From contig NZ_JAFMOX010000066.1 of NCBI RefSeq assembly GCF_019049655.1, positions 310,001-374,000 on the forward strand: a stretch of DNA of 64,000 nucleotides. The letters run 5' to 3'. Each line of letters begins with the position of its first letter. The first letter of the stretch is position 1. Origin of the DNA: Rahnella rivi (GTDB taxonomy: Bacteria; Pseudomonadota; Gammaproteobacteria; Enterobacterales; Enterobacteriaceae). Shown here one piece after another: positions 52,844-60,966 of the stretch. The notes beneath the pieces are model-generated. The model made no database searches. It was not told the origin of the DNA and saw nothing but the letters and a program-made list of their open reading frames with translations. The position numbers and the translations under genes were made by a program.

Positions 52844-54297
52844 TGGCGGATCACCACAATATCGTCAGTTTTATCAATGATTTTATCGATAACCAGCAAC
52901 CTGCACTGGCGAAAATCAGTGATGCCATCTGGGATCACCCTGAAACCCGCTTTGCAGAATCGTTCTCCTCGGCATTGCTGGCCGACACACTGGAAGCCAG
53001 CGGATTTGTCGTTGAGCGCGGCGTCGGCGGCATGGACACCGCGTTCATTGCCCGTTTTGGCAGCGGAAAACCGGTGATCGCCCTGCTCGGCGAATTCGAT
53101 GCGCTGGCCGGTTTAAGCCAGAAAGCCGGTTGCGACGTGGCGCAGCCGCTGGTGGAAAACGGTAACGGCCACGGTTGCGGCCATAATCTGCTGGGCACCG
53201 CTGCACTCGGCGGCGCGCTGGCGGTGAAAGCCTGGATGGAGCGCGAAAACATACCGGGCACGGTGCGTTTTTACGGCTGTCCCGGCGAAGAAGGCGGTTC
53301 CGGCAAAACCTTTATGGCCCGCGAAGGGCTGTTTGATGATGTCGATGCCGCGCTGACCTGGCACCCGGAAACCTACAGCGGCATGTTCAGCAACCAGACG
53401 CTGGCCAATATTCAGGCCTCGTTCAGCTTTAAAGGCGTGTCCTCACACGCCGCCGCCGCACCGCATCTCGGCCGCAGCGCGCTGGACGCCCTGACGCTGA
53501 TGAATACCGGGGCGAATTTCCTGCGCGAGCACATCATTCAGGAAGCGCGCCTGCATTACGCCATCACCAACGCAGGCGGGATTTCGCCAAACGTGGTGCA
53601 GGCCGATGCCGAGGTGCTGTATCTGGTGCGCGCACCGCAAATGGATCAGGCGCAGGCGATTTTCGAGCGCGTGGTGGATATCGCCAAAGGCGCGGCGCTG
53701 ATGACCGGCACACAGATGTCGATGCGTTTTGATAAAGCCTGCTCCAACTATGTGCCAAACCGTACGCTGGAAAGCACGATGTATCAGTACGTGCAGGCTT
53801 TCGGCACGCCGCATTACACCTCCGAAGAGCGGGCGTTTGCGGCGTCGATTCACGCCACGCTGAGCGATCAGGATATCGATAATAATCTGCTGAATATTTC
53901 CCGTACCAGCGGCGCAGAAGGCGTGGCATTCGCCGAAACCCTGCGCCACTCCCCGCTGACAGACGCCGTTGCGCCGTATGCCCCGAACGGCAATATCCTC
54001 TACGGCTCAACGGATGTCGGTGATGTCAGCTGGCTGGTGCCCACCGCGCAGTGTTTCAGCCCGTGTTTTGCGGTCGGTTCGCCGCTGCATACCTGGCAGA
54101 TTGTCTCCCAGGGGCGCACCTCCATCGCCCACAAAGGCATGTGTCTGGCGGCAAAAGTCATGTCATCGACCGCCATAGACCTGTTCACTCAGCCGGATTT
54201 ACTGGCGGCCTGCCAGAAAGAGCGCGACGCACAACGCGCACGGCGTCCGTATCACTGCCCGATCCCGGCGGGCGTAAAACCTTCGCCATTGAAGTAA
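52843..54297 (+). CDS. abgB: AbgB, p-aminobenzoyl-glutamate hydrolase subunit B
   Basis: Second M20-family subunit, 484 aa. Motifs are GEFDALAGLSQ, GNGHGCGHNLLG, CPGEEGGSGKTFM and NILYGSTDVGDVSW. Its partner AbgA is translationally coupled. There is a 93-bp gap with a hairpin before abgT. Confidence 0.93.
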   Translation: MADHHNIVSFINDFIDNQQPALAKISDAIWDHPETRFAESFSSALLADTLEASGFVVERGVGGMDTAFIARFGSGKPVIALLGEFDALAGLSQKAGCDVAQPLVENGNGHGCGHNLLGTAALGGALAVKAWMERENIPGTVRFYGCPGEEGGSGKTFMAREGLFDDVDAALTWHPETYSGMFSNQTLANIQASFSFKGVSSHAAAAPHLGRSALDALTLMNTGANFLREHIIQEARLHYAITNAGGISPNVVQADAEVLYLVRAPQMDQAQAIFERVVDIAKGAALMTGTQMSMRFDKACSNYVPNRTLESTMYQYVQAFGTPHYTSEERAFAASIHATLSDQDIDNNLLNISRTSGAEGVAFAETLRHSPLTDAVAPYAPNGNILYGSTDVGDVSWLVPTAQCFSPCFAVGSPLHTWQIVSQGRTSIAHKGMCLAAKVMSSTAIDLFTQPDLLAACQKERDAQRARRPYHCPIPAGVKPSPLK

Positions 54298-54312
54298 ATC
54301 ATCAGCAGGTAC

Positions 54313-54349
54313 CCGCTCATGCGCGCCCCGTTCCGGCACGCATGAGCGG
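54313..54349 (+). promoter_or_regulatory. Intercistronic hairpin abgB / abgT
   Basis: A perfect 11-bp stem CCGCTCATGCG / CGCATGAGCGG with a 15-nt loop and no T run after it. More likely an mRNA-stability or attenuation hairpin that sets abgT level than a terminator. Confidence 0.65.
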
Positions 54350-54390
54350 CATAAATATAAAAAAAGACAAACACGACAGAGGGTTAACAG

Positions 54391-55914
54391 ATGAGTATTC
54401 AGGCGCAAGATTCCGGCCAGAGTCCGGGAGGATTTCTCCAGTGGGTTGAACGTGTGGGTAATAAAATTCCCAACCCGTTTTTATTGTTTGTGTATCTCAT
54501 TGCCGTGCTGATGGTCGCGAGTGCGGTGATTTCATGGCTGAATATTACGGCGGTAAATCCGAGCAACGGCGAAATCATCCAGGTTAAAAATTTGCTGAGT
54601 GTGGAAGGCATTCAGTGGATTTTGCCAAACGTCATCAAGAATTTCAGCGGATTTACCCCGCTGGGTTCAATACTGGCGCTGGTGATCGGTGCCGGGCTGG
54701 CGGAACGTGTCGGGCTGCTGCAAAGCCTGATGTACAAAATGGCCTCCAAAGTGAATGCCCGTTACGCCAGTTATATGGTGATTTTTATCGCCTTCTTCAG
54801 CCACATTTCATCAGATGCCGCGCTGGTGGTGATGCCGCCGCTGGGCGCGCTGATTTTCCTCGCGGTCGGGCGTCATCCGGTGGCCGGTTTGCTGGCCGCC
54901 ATTGCCGGGGTCGGCTGCGGTTTTACCGCCAATCTGCTGATTGTGACCACCGATGTGTTGCTCTCAGGCCTGAGTACCGAAGCGGCGAAAGCCATTAATC
55001 CGGCGGTGCAGGTCAGCGTGATCGACAACTGGTACTTTATGGCAGCGTCGGTGATCCTGCTGACCATTGTCGGCGCCGTTCTGACGGATAAATTCGTGGA
55101 ACCGCGCCTGCCGGTGTATCAGGGCGAGCGCAATGAAGAGATGAAAAAGCTGACGCCGGAACAGAACCGCGGCCTGATGGCGAGCGGAATTGCGGCGCTG
55201 GTGTTTATCGCCCTGGTGGCGTTGCTGGTGGTGCCTGAGGCCGCACCGCTGCGCAACCCGAAAACCGGTGGCATCATTCCTTCACCCTTTATTCAGGGCA
55301 TCGTGCCGCTGATCATTTTGTTCTTCTTCGTGATTTCCGTGCCTTACGGCATGGTGACAAAGCAAATTCGCAGCGCCAGTGACGTGCCGGATCTGCTGGT
55401 GGATCCGATGAAATCGATGGCCGGTTTTATTGTGATGGTGTTTCCGCTCTCCCAGTTTGTGGCATTTTTCAACTGGAGCAACATGGGGAAATTCATGGCG
55501 ATCGGGCTGACGGATGTGCTGGAAAATCTGGGCATGACCGGTATTCCGGCTTTCCTCGGGCTGATTTTCCTCTCGGCGTTGCTGTGCATGTTTATCGCCA
55601 GCGGCTCGGCCATCTGGTCGATTCTGGCTCCGATTTTTGTGCCGATGTTTATGCTGCTCGGCTTCCACCCGGCGTTCGCGCAAATCGTGTTCCGCGTGGC
55701 CGATTCCTCGGTGATCCCGCTTGCGCCGATGTCGCCGTTTGTGCCGCTGTTCCTCGGATTCCTCCAGCGGTACATCAAAGAGGCGAAACTCGGCACCTAT
55801 TATTCGCTGGTGCTGCCGTATCCGATTGTGTTTTTCGTGGTGTGGCTGCTGATGCTGGTGGGCTGGTATCTGCTCGGATTACCGATTGGACCGGGCGTGT
55901 ATCCGCATCTGTAA
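54391..55914 (+). CDS. abgT: AbgT, p-aminobenzoyl-glutamate transporter
   Basis: AbgT-family inner-membrane carrier of 507 aa with many helices. Family blocks are NPFLLFVYLIAVLMVASAVIS (outline), FFSHISSDAALVVMPPLGA, GCGFTANLLIVTTDVLLSGLS and SSVIPLAPMSPFVPLFL. It imports p-aminobenzoyl-glutamate for AbgAB; family members have also been linked to sulfonamide efflux. The stop is three bases from the convergent MpaB-like stop. Confidence 0.94.
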   Translation: MSIQAQDSGQSPGGFLQWVERVGNKIPNPFLLFVYLIAVLMVASAVISWLNITAVNPSNGEIIQVKNLLSVEGIQWILPNVIKNFSGFTPLGSILALVIGAGLAERVGLLQSLMYKMASKVNARYASYMVIFIAFFSHISSDAALVVMPPLGALIFLAVGRHPVAGLLAAIAGVGCGFTANLLIVTTDVLLSGLSTEAAKAINPAVQVSVIDNWYFMAASVILLTIVGAVLTDKFVEPRLPVYQGERNEEMKKLTPEQNRGLMASGIAALVFIALVALLVVPEAAPLRNPKTGGIIPSPFIQGIVPLIILFFFVISVPYGMVTKQIRSASDVPDLLVDPMKSMAGFIVMVFPLSQFVAFFNWSNMGKFMAIGLTDVLENLGMTGIPAFLGLIFLSALLCMFIASGSAIWSILAPIFVPMFMLLGFHPAFAQIVFRVADSSVIPLAPMSPFVPLFLGFLQRYIKEAKLGTYYSLVLPYPIVFFVVWLLMLVGWYLLGLPIGPGVYPHL

Positions 55915-55917
55915 CGA

Positions 55918-56799
55918 TCAGTTAAGACGTCCCATACGGCGCATGGCGCGGTGCCATGAGCCGTTTCTTACCGCCCAGCGCAGTACGCTGGCAATGCGGC
56001 GGATGGCGAAACGCAACATTTGACGTTTCGGCCTGAAAATGGAAATATCCAGTTGCCTGGCCGCCCAGTCAGGTAATAATTCGATGCCCGCCTGAATCAT
56101 CAGGCTGCCAACCGGCTTTGCCAGACGGCTTGGGGCGGGGGCATTTTGCAACAATCTCACCACTTCCCGCGTGCGTTCATCACAGCGTAACTGCGGGCGC
56201 ATGGCCTGCAGATAAGCCTCTACGGCTGCCACGCTGTCCGGAACGTTGGCCGAACCGAGACTTTCCGCCACACGTGCGAATTCCTGATAATAGCGATTCT
56301 GATCGTCCAGACTGAGTGCCGGATTGCGGTAACGAAGATGGGATTGCAGAAAACTGTAGGCTTCGGTGACGTGTACCCAGACCAGCAGCTGCGGGTCACT
56401 GGCGGCATACGGCGTGCCAAAAGCATCCGTGCCGGTTACGCGTAAATGTATGGATTTTACTTTTTCGATTAACGCATTGGCATCTCGCGTCGGCCCGAAG
56501 GTGGTGCAGGAAACAAACTGGCTGGTGCGCCGCAAGCGGCCAAGCATGTCTTCACGAAATGAGGAATGATCCCAGACACCGGCAAGCGCCAGCGGATGAA
56601 GCATCTGCAACAGTAAGGCACTGACGCCGCCGCACAGCATAGAAGTAAAATCGCCATGCACCCGCCAGGTCACGCTTTCCGGGCCAAACAGCCCCGGATC
56701 GCCCGGCGGATGTTCAAAATCGATACCACCGGATGCCAGGCCCGAAAGACTTAGCACCTGGCGTTCAATTCTCTTTCTTACCCATGCATCAGGACTCAT
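55918..56799 (-). CDS. MpaB/DUF2236 family oxygenase-like protein
   Basis: A 293-aa protein of the DUF2236 (MpaB/latex-clearing-protein-like) family, thought to bind b-type heme and oxygen. Blocks include TWRVHGDFTSMLCGGVSALLLQMLHPLALAGV (outline), FREDMLGRLRRTSQFVSCTTFG and WVHVTEAYSFLQSHLRY. The ATG at 56799 overlaps the TetR stop (TGATG), so the two are one operon; an upstream TTG is less likely. Substrate unknown. Confidence 0.82.
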   Translation of the reverse strand: MSPDAWVRKRIERQVLSLSGLASGGIDFEHPPGDPGLFGPESVTWRVHGDFTSMLCGGVSALLLQMLHPLALAGVWDHSSFREDMLGRLRRTSQFVSCTTFGPTRDANALIEKVKSIHLRVTGTDAFGTPYAASDPQLLVWVHVTEAYSFLQSHLRYRNPALSLDDQNRYYQEFARVAESLGSANVPDSVAAVEAYLQAMRPQLRCDERTREVVRLLQNAPAPSRLAKPVGSLMIQAGIELLPDWAARQLDISIFRPKRQMLRFAIRRIASVLRWAVRNGSWHRAMRRMGRLN

Positions 56800-57458
56800 C
56801 AATGCGCGGCAGTGCTGACTACGGTTGCCCTGCTCAGCTGTGGCCAGATGTTCATGACCACGTCAATCAGCTGATTCAGCTGGGCGGAAGAGGCGCCATC
56901 GCGTGCCTGAACCGAGAAACCCTGAATCGTACAGGCGAGGTATTTCGCCAGCAGGGCGCTGTCAGTCACAGAGGGCATTTCGCCAGCCTGTTTTCTTTTC
57001 TCAAAGAACTCAAACAATGAGCGTTCCTGAGAGAGATGGCGTGCGCGCAGCATTTCTGCGATATCCGCAGAGGATGAAGACATCCCGGACGAGGCGCTGA
57101 TCATAAAGCAGCCGCTCGGCGTGTCGCAGTCTGTAAACAGCTCCGCGATAGCCCGCAGATACTGGCCGATGGTTTCTTCGACGGACAAATCTGTTTTGCT
57201 CAATAAACATGAGCTCTTTTCGTAAAAGTTAGTCAGATAATGTTCAACGGCTGCGCGAAATAGCCCTTCTTTATTACCGAATTCGGCATACAGCGTGGGC
57301 GCTTTTGCACCTGTCGCTTCAACCAGATCCGCCAGCGACGTGGCCTCATAGCCGTGGCGCCAGAATAAGTTCAAGGCCTTGCTCAGAGCAGTTCCACGGT
57401 CAAACTGTTTTGGGCGACCGCGACTTTTCCGGACCAAAGCCGTCTGTTCAGTGCTCAT
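56799..57458 (-). CDS. TetR-family regulator of the envelope-stress-like cluster
   Basis: A 219-aa repressor. HTH in ALSKALNLFWRHGYEATSLA ... TGAKAPTLYAEFGNKEGLF; the C-terminal domain with CFMISASSG is like the AcrR C-terminal-16 group. ATG 57458 follows GGAGGG. The AT-rich palindromes at 57501-57589 lie immediately upstream, and copies recur before the BhsA-like genes, so it probably controls both sides. It is co-transcribed with the MpaB-like oxygenase. Confidence 0.85.
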   Translation of the reverse strand: MSTEQTALVRKSRGRPKQFDRGTALSKALNLFWRHGYEATSLADLVEATGAKAPTLYAEFGNKEGLFRAAVEHYLTNFYEKSSCLLSKTDLSVEETIGQYLRAIAELFTDCDTPSGCFMISASSGMSSSSADIAEMLRARHLSQERSLFEFFEKRKQAGEMPSVTDSALLAKYLACTIQGFSVQARDGASSAQLNQLIDVVMNIWPQLSRATVVSTAAH

Positions 57459-57500
57459 ACACCCTCCTTCCATCACCATTGTGATTATGGTTGTTAAAAC

Positions 57501-57589
57501 TAATCGTTATAAAAATAACTTAACGATCATTATTAAAAATAGTTGCGCACAAGTCCAGCGGAGATTATCATTTAATTATCGAGCGATAA
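57501..57589 (+). promoter_or_regulatory. Promoter and paired operators before the 85-aa secreted protein gene
   Basis: Operator-like TAATCGTTA (57501) facing TTAACGATCATTA (57520-57532); 10 bp later -35 TTGCGC (57543-57548), 17-bp spacer, -10 TATCAT (57566-57571), then palindrome TTATCGAGCGATAA (57576-57589). Same geometry as 58198-58267 and 58646-58715. It may also cover the divergent tetR promoter. Confidence 0.75.
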
Positions 57590-57663
57590 GAAAATCACTC
57601 AAACCCGCAAAGCTGCACAAGCTATAAGCGTTTTTACACGTAACACACCCAGGACGTAACATC

Positions 57664-57921
57664 ATGAGTAATCTTAAAATCCTTCTTGCAGTTATGGCTT
57701 TAACCGCTGTCCCGGTTGCCAATGTTGCCGCACAGCAGGTTATCATGATGCCTTTACTGAGTCAGGAAGTGGCCATGGTCAATGTGACCGGGGACAGCAA
57801 TTACTGCAAACCCGGTACCTATGTGAGTAAAAAAACCTCACAAGGCCGTATTTCAACTTCTCCGACTCAGCCACCTGCTCCGTCAGCCTCTGGTCATACA
57901 CCCGCTTCTATCTACTATTAA
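57664..57921 (+). CDS. Small secreted protein, 85 aa, unknown
   Basis: Signal peptide MSNLKILLAVMALTAVPVANVAA, then a short polar, Ser/Thr/Pro-rich mature part of about 62 residues with one Cys. I do not recognise it. It shares its promoter layout with two downstream BhsA-like genes, suggesting co-induction. A terminator follows at 57967. Confidence 0.65.
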   Translation: MSNLKILLAVMALTAVPVANVAAQQVIMMPLLSQEVAMVNVTGDSNYCKPGTYVSKKTSQGRISTSPTQPPAPSASGHTPASIYY

Positions 57922-57966
57922 GGAAGAACCGGGCGACTGACGACTGACTCTCAGCGCAGGAATCAC

Positions 57967-57996
57967 GATAAGGCGGCCCTGGTCGCCTTATCTTTT
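57967..57996 (+). terminator. Terminator after the 85-aa secreted protein gene
   Basis: Stem GATAAGGCG / CGCCTTATC (57967-57975 with 57984-57992), 8-nt loop, then TTTT. Confidence 0.85.
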
Positions 57997-58197
57997 ACTC
58001 TTCCGGTAAGAACGCCCCCAGTTTTAACACCCTCCCCCGTCAGAACCAACCATTAACCTAGCGATCATTAATGATTCATTCAGCACAAAATTGGATAAGC
58101 AGTTTTCATTCGTGCGGGGAAGTAGTTTAAAAACATAAAATTAACGAAAACCAAACAAACCGGCCTTTTCGTGTGATCTCTGTCACAGCACAATAAG

Positions 58198-58267
58198 TTA
58201 ACGCTCATTAAAAAAACATCTTGCACAAACTGTCGCCAACCTCTAACATTTACTTATCGAACGTTAA
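58198..58267 (+). promoter_or_regulatory. Promoter and operators before the first BhsA-like gene
   Basis: TTAACGCTCATTA (58198-58210), 10 bp, -35 TTGCAC (58221-58226), 17 bp, -10 TAACAT (58244-58249), then TTATCGAACGTTAA (58254-58267). A further GCGATCATTA copy lies at 58061-58070. The gap 57997-58348 otherwise holds no gene. Confidence 0.75.
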
Positions 58268-58348
58268 CTAATAAATAACGTTGACCTGAAAACTGAGGCC
58301 TCTGAACAAGTGGCCCCGACCAAAAAATAACGCACAGGATTAAACATC

Positions 58349-58606
58349 ATGAAAACTATCGCAATGAGCATCGCAGCACTGACACTCGCCACCGCGTCTT
58401 TCTCAACACTGGCAGCAACAGAAGTTCAGTCTGCACCCGCTTCCCAGCAAGTCGTCGGTACCATCAGTGCCTCATCTAATGGTGACCTGAGTACCCTGCA
58501 GTCAAAACTGAATGCAAAAGCCACTGAAGCCGGTGCAAGTTCATACCGCATCATCGGTGCTTCCGGTGACAACCATCTGTACGGCACTGCTGAGATCTAC
58601 AAATAA
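58349..58606 (+). CDS. BhsA/McbA-like DUF1471 protein, copy 1
   Basis: Exported 85-aa DUF1471 protein. The signal peptide ends at STLAATE; the small fold reads QVVGTISASS...LQSKLNAKATEAGASSYRII and ends NHLYGTAEIYK. In E. coli, BhsA and relatives are outer-membrane or periplasmic stress proteins affecting copper entry and biofilm. First of three tandem paralogues; own promoter upstream. Confidence 0.85.
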   Translation: MKTIAMSIAALTLATASFSTLAATEVQSAPASQQVVGTISASSNGDLSTLQSKLNAKATEAGASSYRIIGASGDNHLYGTAEIYK

Positions 58607-58645
58607 GCATGATGAACGCGTTAGCAGATTGTTCCGCACAATTAG

Positions 58646-58715
58646 TTAACGATTAATAAATAAATAAGTTGCGCAGAATGTGATCCAGGTCTAAGATTTA
58701 CTTATCGAACGTTAA
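58646..58715 (+). promoter_or_regulatory. Promoter and operators before the second BhsA-like gene
   Basis: TTAACGATTAATA (58646-58658), 10 bp, -35 TTGCGC (58669-58674), 17 bp, -10 TAAGAT (58692-58697), then TTATCGAACGTTAA (58702-58715), the last identical to the copy at 58254. Confidence 0.75.
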
Positions 58716-58773
58716 TTAATAACGTCGGACTGAATAATCATCTGCTGATAAACAGAATCAAAAGGAAGACATC

Positions 58774-59031
58774 ATGAAAAACATCACTATGACATTCGCG
58801 GCAATCGCCCTTGCTACCGCTTCTTTCTCCACCCTGGCCGCGACTGAAGTTCAGTCTGCCCCGGCAGGTCAGCAAGCCATCGGTGTGGTTAGCGCCACGT
58901 CCGGTAACAGCCTGACCAGCCTGCAGAACAAGCTGAACGCGAAAGCCAGCGAAGCCGGTGCAAGTTCTTACCGCATCATTGGTGCTTCCGGTGACAACCA
59001 TCTTTACGGTACTGCTGAGCTGTATAAATAA
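58774..59031 (+). CDS. BhsA/McbA-like DUF1471 protein, copy 2
   Basis: An 85-aa paralogue of copy 1; it starts MKNITMTFAAIALATASFST and has the same C-terminal block GASSYRIIGASGDNHLYGTA. Ribosome site AAAGGAAG. It is closest to copy 3 (both have QQAIGVVSAT and SLTSLQNKL). Confidence 0.87.
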   Translation: MKNITMTFAAIALATASFSTLAATEVQSAPAGQQAIGVVSATSGNSLTSLQNKLNAKASEAGASSYRIIGASGDNHLYGTAELYK

Positions 59032-59182
59032 GCACGCAGGACCTTAGCACCAGGGTAATCAGCATTTAAATTATCCATTAATAACTTAAATGCTAAATCG
59101 GACAGAAGACAGCTTTGCACAATAAATGAACGTTGGTAACAACGCCGGGCAAAGCTTAAAAAAACGAATTGAGGAAAATATT

Positions 59183-59440
59183 ATGAAAAACATCACTATG
59201 ACTCTCGCCGCTCTCGCACTGGCTACCGCTTCATTCTCAACGCTGGCAGCCACTGAAGTTCAGTCTGCACCAGCAGATCAGCAAGCAATCGGTGTTGTCA
59301 GCGCAACAGCAGGCAACAGCCTGACCAGCCTGCAGAACAAACTGAGTGCTAAAGCCAGCGAAGCCGGTGCAAGTTCTTACCGCATCATCGGTGCGTCAGG
59401 CGACAATCATCTGTACGGTACAGCTGAGCTGTACAAATAA
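59183..59440 (+). CDS. BhsA/McbA-like DUF1471 protein, copy 3
   Basis: An 85-aa paralogue nearly identical to copy 2. The ATG at 59183 follows GAGGAAAATATT; the frame is open to 59126 without support. Upstream it has TTGCAC at 59115 but not the full promoter layout of copies 1 and 2, so it may be differently regulated or read through. A terminator follows. Confidence 0.87.
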   Translation: MKNITMTLAALALATASFSTLAATEVQSAPADQQAIGVVSATAGNSLTSLQNKLSAKASEAGASSYRIIGASGDNHLYGTAELYK

Positions 59441-59471
59441 GTCTGATGGTATAAGCAGGCAGTAAGCAGAA

Positions 59472-59494
59472 GAGGCGGCGTTTGCCGCCTTTTT
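59472..59494 (+). terminator. Terminator after the BhsA-like cluster
   Basis: Stem AGGCGGC / GCCGCCT with a short loop and TTTTT, about 30 bp after copy 3. Confidence 0.88.
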
Positions 59495-59682
59495 CATGCC
59501 TGCGATCCGACAAATCACTTCACACGCTTTCATCCCCTTCTTTTTGTGCTACATTTTTGTCTTACGTTTCCATTCAGGTTCTTCATTCCAATGTAACGAA
59601 TTCTCATCGCTGACAGTTTTTATATCCCTGTTGCCTCCAGGCAATACGGGGGTTTCTGTTATTTCAGATGAGAATCTCATTC

Positions 59683-60897
59683 ATGAATTCGTTATTGCAT
59701 GCGCTGATACGCGCATTACGCAGTCACCGCTGGCTGCGTCTGCTGGGTTGTGCCTTTATTTTATCCTCGCTCGGAAATGGTCTGACGCAGGTGGTGGTTT
59801 TTGGTCAACTGCTGCGCTGGCAGGCCTCGCCCGCGACACTGACACTCGCGTATATGCTCGCAACGTTGCCCGGTTTTTTCGGCAGTGTTTGGGGCGAAAG
59901 ACTTTGCCGGAAAATGTCACCGCTGCGCATTCTGATCCTGTGTGAATTACTCGGTATGCTGGCCCTGATAATGCCGCTGTATGGTGTGCTTACGCATAAT
60001 ATCCCGGCACTGCTGGCCGTTCAGTCTGCGGAGGCTTTATTTAGCGGCATGAGTTATCCGGCGCTGACGCTGTTGTTCAAACGCGGACTTAGCACCGACG
60101 AACTGCCGGCAGCAACGGCGCTTGAAACACTGATTTTTTCGGCGCAGGTGTTGCTTGGCACAGGATTGGGCATTTTGCTGTTTGATCTGTTTTCACCGCT
60201 TAGCCTGCTGGCCCTGGATGCGCTGAGTTTTGCAGCCTCTGCGGCTCTGCTGGCCGGATCATTAGCCCTATTCAAAACGTGTTCCCCCACTGCTGCCCCG
60301 CCTGACACCGATGCGAAACCGTTCCTACACTGGAAAACGTTTACGCCTTTGCAAAAACGAAGCGTCTTGCTGCTACCGGCACTCGCGGCGGTGGGTTCTC
60401 CGGCGATGGCATTGTTACCGGCTCTGGCGCAACAAATGCAACCGCAGGATACGGCCAGCCTGGCGCTGCCGTTGTTGTTTGCGCGCAGTCTGGGGCAACT
60501 TTGCGGCCCGCTGCTGCTCAATGCAGATAAACTGCGGCATTACGGCGCCAGCAATCTGCGGCTTTTATTATGTCTGACGCTGTTTCTGGGCGGATATTTT
60601 CTGTTACCTCACTTTGCCTTATGGCCGCTTGCCGCACTGGCGCTCATCTTCGTTGCGCATCTGGCCTCAAACGTGGTGTTTGCATTGGGGACGTTTGGCG
60701 TACTGAGACATTTTCTGGACGCTGATGTTGCGCGGGCCAGCGCCCTCGCCTGGCGCGGACAGGTGTTCATTGCCGCCATCGCTACCGGCATTGCCGGATA
60801 TCTGGCAGAAAATGCCGGTGCCGCGACAGCACTTTATAGCGTTTCACTCACCAGTCTGGCCGGTGTCGCCCTTCTGCTCTGGCGCTACCGGGCGTAA
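59683..60897 (+). CDS. MFS transporter, EntS-like group
   Basis: A 404-aa carrier with about 12 helices. Layout resembles exporters of the EntS/MFS_3 kind (RWLRLLGCAFILSSLGNGLTQVVVFGQLLRW in outline; GSVWGERLCRKMSPLRILI as loop 2-3). The substrate is not evident, and no siderophore genes are near. The ATG at 59683 is used, with GAGAATCTC upstream; 59668 is an alternative. Confidence 0.68.
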   Translation: MNSLLHALIRALRSHRWLRLLGCAFILSSLGNGLTQVVVFGQLLRWQASPATLTLAYMLATLPGFFGSVWGERLCRKMSPLRILILCELLGMLALIMPLYGVLTHNIPALLAVQSAEALFSGMSYPALTLLFKRGLSTDELPAATALETLIFSAQVLLGTGLGILLFDLFSPLSLLALDALSFAASAALLAGSLALFKTCSPTAAPPDTDAKPFLHWKTFTPLQKRSVLLLPALAAVGSPAMALLPALAQQMQPQDTASLALPLLFARSLGQLCGPLLLNADKLRHYGASNLRLLLCLTLFLGGYFLLPHFALWPLAALALIFVAHLASNVVFALGTFGVLRHFLDADVARASALAWRGQVFIAAIATGIAGYLAENAGAATALYSVSLTSLAGVALLLWRYRA

Positions 60898-60914
60898 TTA
60901 GCATCACAAAACAC

Positions 60915-60943
60915 AAAAGGCAGAGATCTCTCCCTGCCTTTTT
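60915..60943. terminator. Bidirectional terminator between the MFS gene and ddlA
   Basis: AAAAGGCAG / CTGCCTTTT stem with a 10-nt loop containing AGATCTCT; T run on the right and A run on the left suit both convergent genes. Confidence 0.87.
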
Positions 60944-60966
60944 CATACTCCCCTGAAATCCGCCGG

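Noticed and set aside
54313..54349. Terminator between abgB and abgT
   Set aside because: The hairpin is strong but has no T run, and abgT needs the upstream promoter; recorded as an intercistronic hairpin instead.
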